In this document: piece by piece, positions 63,287 to 64,000 of the stretch
Layout of the letters: each line of letters starts with the position of its first letter
Position numbering within the stretch: the first letter of the stretch is position 1
Origin: Rhizobium sophoriradicis
GTDB taxonomy: Bacteria; Pseudomonadota; Alphaproteobacteria; Rhizobiales; Rhizobiaceae
Length of the DNA: 64,000 nt
Assembly (NCBI RefSeq): GCF_003939025.1
Contig: NZ_RQIH01000025.1
Span: 1-64,000, forward strand
Direction of reading: 5' to 3'
Made by a program: the position numbers and the translations under genes
Notes under the pieces: model-generated
The model's input: only the letters and a program-made list of their open reading frames with translations
Database searches by the model: none
Told to the model about the DNA's origin: nothing

Positions 63287-63630
63287 AGTTGCGCCGCCGC
63301 GGCAAAGAACTCGTCGATTTGCTGAGGCGAGAAGCCCATGGCCACGAACCCTCCCTTCATCATTGGGCTATCCTTTATGAAAGTGCCGCTATACTCGTAG
63401 GCGATCTGGACGTCGCGAGCCTGCTGTGCAACCCAAGCATCCACGGCATCGAGGAGGCCGGCGGACAACAACTGAAGCTTGAATTGGCGCGACGATACCG
63501 ATGTGATGTCCAGCGTCGGATTTAGGAAAGCAACCAGTTCAGTGTCATCATCAGCAATTTCGACAGTCATGTCTGTCTGGCGCCTTGCGGACGCCGCCAC
63601 GATCCGGCCGTTTTCTCTGCGGATGAACAT
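63283..63630 (-). CDS. Unknown phage tail-region protein
   Basis: 115 residues: starts with a beta segment (MFIRRENGRIVAASARRQTD), then a helical part (FKLQLLSAGLLDAVDAWVAQ, FIKDSPMMKGGFVAMG). Short proteins of this shape lie directly after tail fibre genes and often act in tail fibre assembly; that is inferred from position. Three bases separate it from the tail protein gene. Confidence 0.5.
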   Translation of the reverse strand: MFIRRENGRIVAASARRQTDMTVEIADDDTELVAFLNPTLDITSVSSRQFKLQLLSAGLLDAVDAWVAQQARDVQIAYEYSGTFIKDSPMMKGGFVAMGFSPQQIDEFFAAAAQL

Positions 63631-63633
63631 GGA

Positions 63634-64000
63634 TCAGGCTCCGATGCGAGGAATCTGGTAATCACGCCAGCCAAGTGTCTGGAGTGTGTTTGTTGTCGCC
63701 GAAGGCGCTGGATTAAGAGTTAGACCGACACTCACCTGTCCTGAGGTGTTGGTGAATTGCTCAACAACCGCTCGGAGGCGAGAGCTTCCGTTCGAACCGT
63801 AGTTCTCGATGAACTGGGTAACATTAGAATTTATGCCATCGGCAATTTCCATGATGACATCCGTTCCGGTTGCGTTTGTGCCTATGAACGCCTGAAACAA
63901 CCCCAGGACCCTCCGACCGGTCGGAAGCGTGCAGGTCAACAACGAAATCGCGCGGGCGGCAGTTGTGGAGAGGTCATTCGGAAATGAAGTGACATTCCAG
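63634..64000 (-). CDS. C-terminus of a phage tail/baseplate protein (partial)
   Basis: The frame is open at the right edge of the window, so only the last ~121 residues are visible. Beta-rich, low-charge sequence (LLTCTLPTGRRVLGLFQAFI, YGSNGSSRLRAVVEQFTNTS, SATTNTLQTLGWRDYQIPRI) typical of the tip of a tail fibre or receptor-binding protein. The N-terminal part lies beyond 64000. Confidence 0.5.
   Translation of the reverse strand, partial: WNVTSFPNDLSTTAARAISLLTCTLPTGRRVLGLFQAFIGTNATGTDVIMEIADGINSNVTQFIENYGSNGSSRLRAVVEQFTNTSGQVSVGLTLNPAPSATTNTLQTLGWRDYQIPRIGA

Overview
The window comes from a fast-growing rhizobium, most likely Rhizobium sensu stricto (the etli/leguminosarum/phaseoli group). 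Evidence: high-GC alphaproteobacterial coding, a cmk-rpsA pair next to a TIGR02300-family gene and tRNA-Ala(GGC), DUF995 and DUF2264 proteins, gabD/gabT, many sugar and organic-acid ABC importers, and rhizobial intergenic palindromes. The last ~11 kb, after tRNA-Ala, is an accessory block with prophage character. It has short overlapping genes of unknown function, an XRE repressor with twin operators, small secreted proteins, a terminase-small-subunit-like gene and tail-end genes.

Layout. 0-3.6 kb: initiator tRNA-Met and a frameshifted SF1 helicase. 4-11 kb: a LuxR-type regulator with a pseudo-receiver domain and a five-gene polysaccharide operon (UDP-xylose synthase, UDP-sugar 4-epimerase, cellulose-synthase-like GT2, DUF995, GH26-like hydrolase) that resembles the arabinose-containing polysaccharide locus of Sinorhizobium. 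11-16.5 kb: an orphan sugar-binding protein divergent from a LacI regulator, DUF2264 and a 2-hydroxyacid dehydrogenase. 16.5-27.4 kb: a TetR-linked catabolic operon (Gfo/Idh/MocA, DUF993 aldolase-like, xylose-isomerase-like, Gfo/Idh/MocA) divergent from a complete ABC sugar importer with a third Gfo/Idh/MocA gene. 27.5-31 kb: a frameshifted choline-kinase-like gene and a dimethylglycine-dehydrogenase-like flavoprotein. 31-39.7 kb: a shikimate/quinate locus (LysR, AroE-like dehydrogenase, five-component HAAT-type ABC importer, QuiC-type 3-dehydroshikimate dehydratase). 39.8-42.7 kb: uronate catabolism (uxaC, uxuB). Then slyX, gabD, gabT, a MerR-XRE-cupin regulator, rnd, an unknown 517-residue protein, rpsA, cmk, a TIGR02300 gene and tRNA-Ala. 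From 53 kb to the end: the accessory/prophage block.

How it fits together. The strongest regulatory observation is one 16-bp dyad (consensus GTAACCRWTTAGTTAC in the gene direction) at three promoters: the MocA/DUF993 operon, the ABC importer and uxaC-uxuB. It lies 61-62 nt upstream of the start codon each time. This suggests one regulon, probably run by the TetR protein encoded between the first two, linking an uncharacterised glycoside or uronide uptake/oxidation pathway to uronate breakdown 20 kb away. In the accessory block, four related multi-arm palindromes built from 9-nt CTGAC-type units sit between small genes and show compensatory base changes. Two genes (helicase, choline-kinase-like) each carry what looks like a single-base deletion; sequencing error cannot be excluded.
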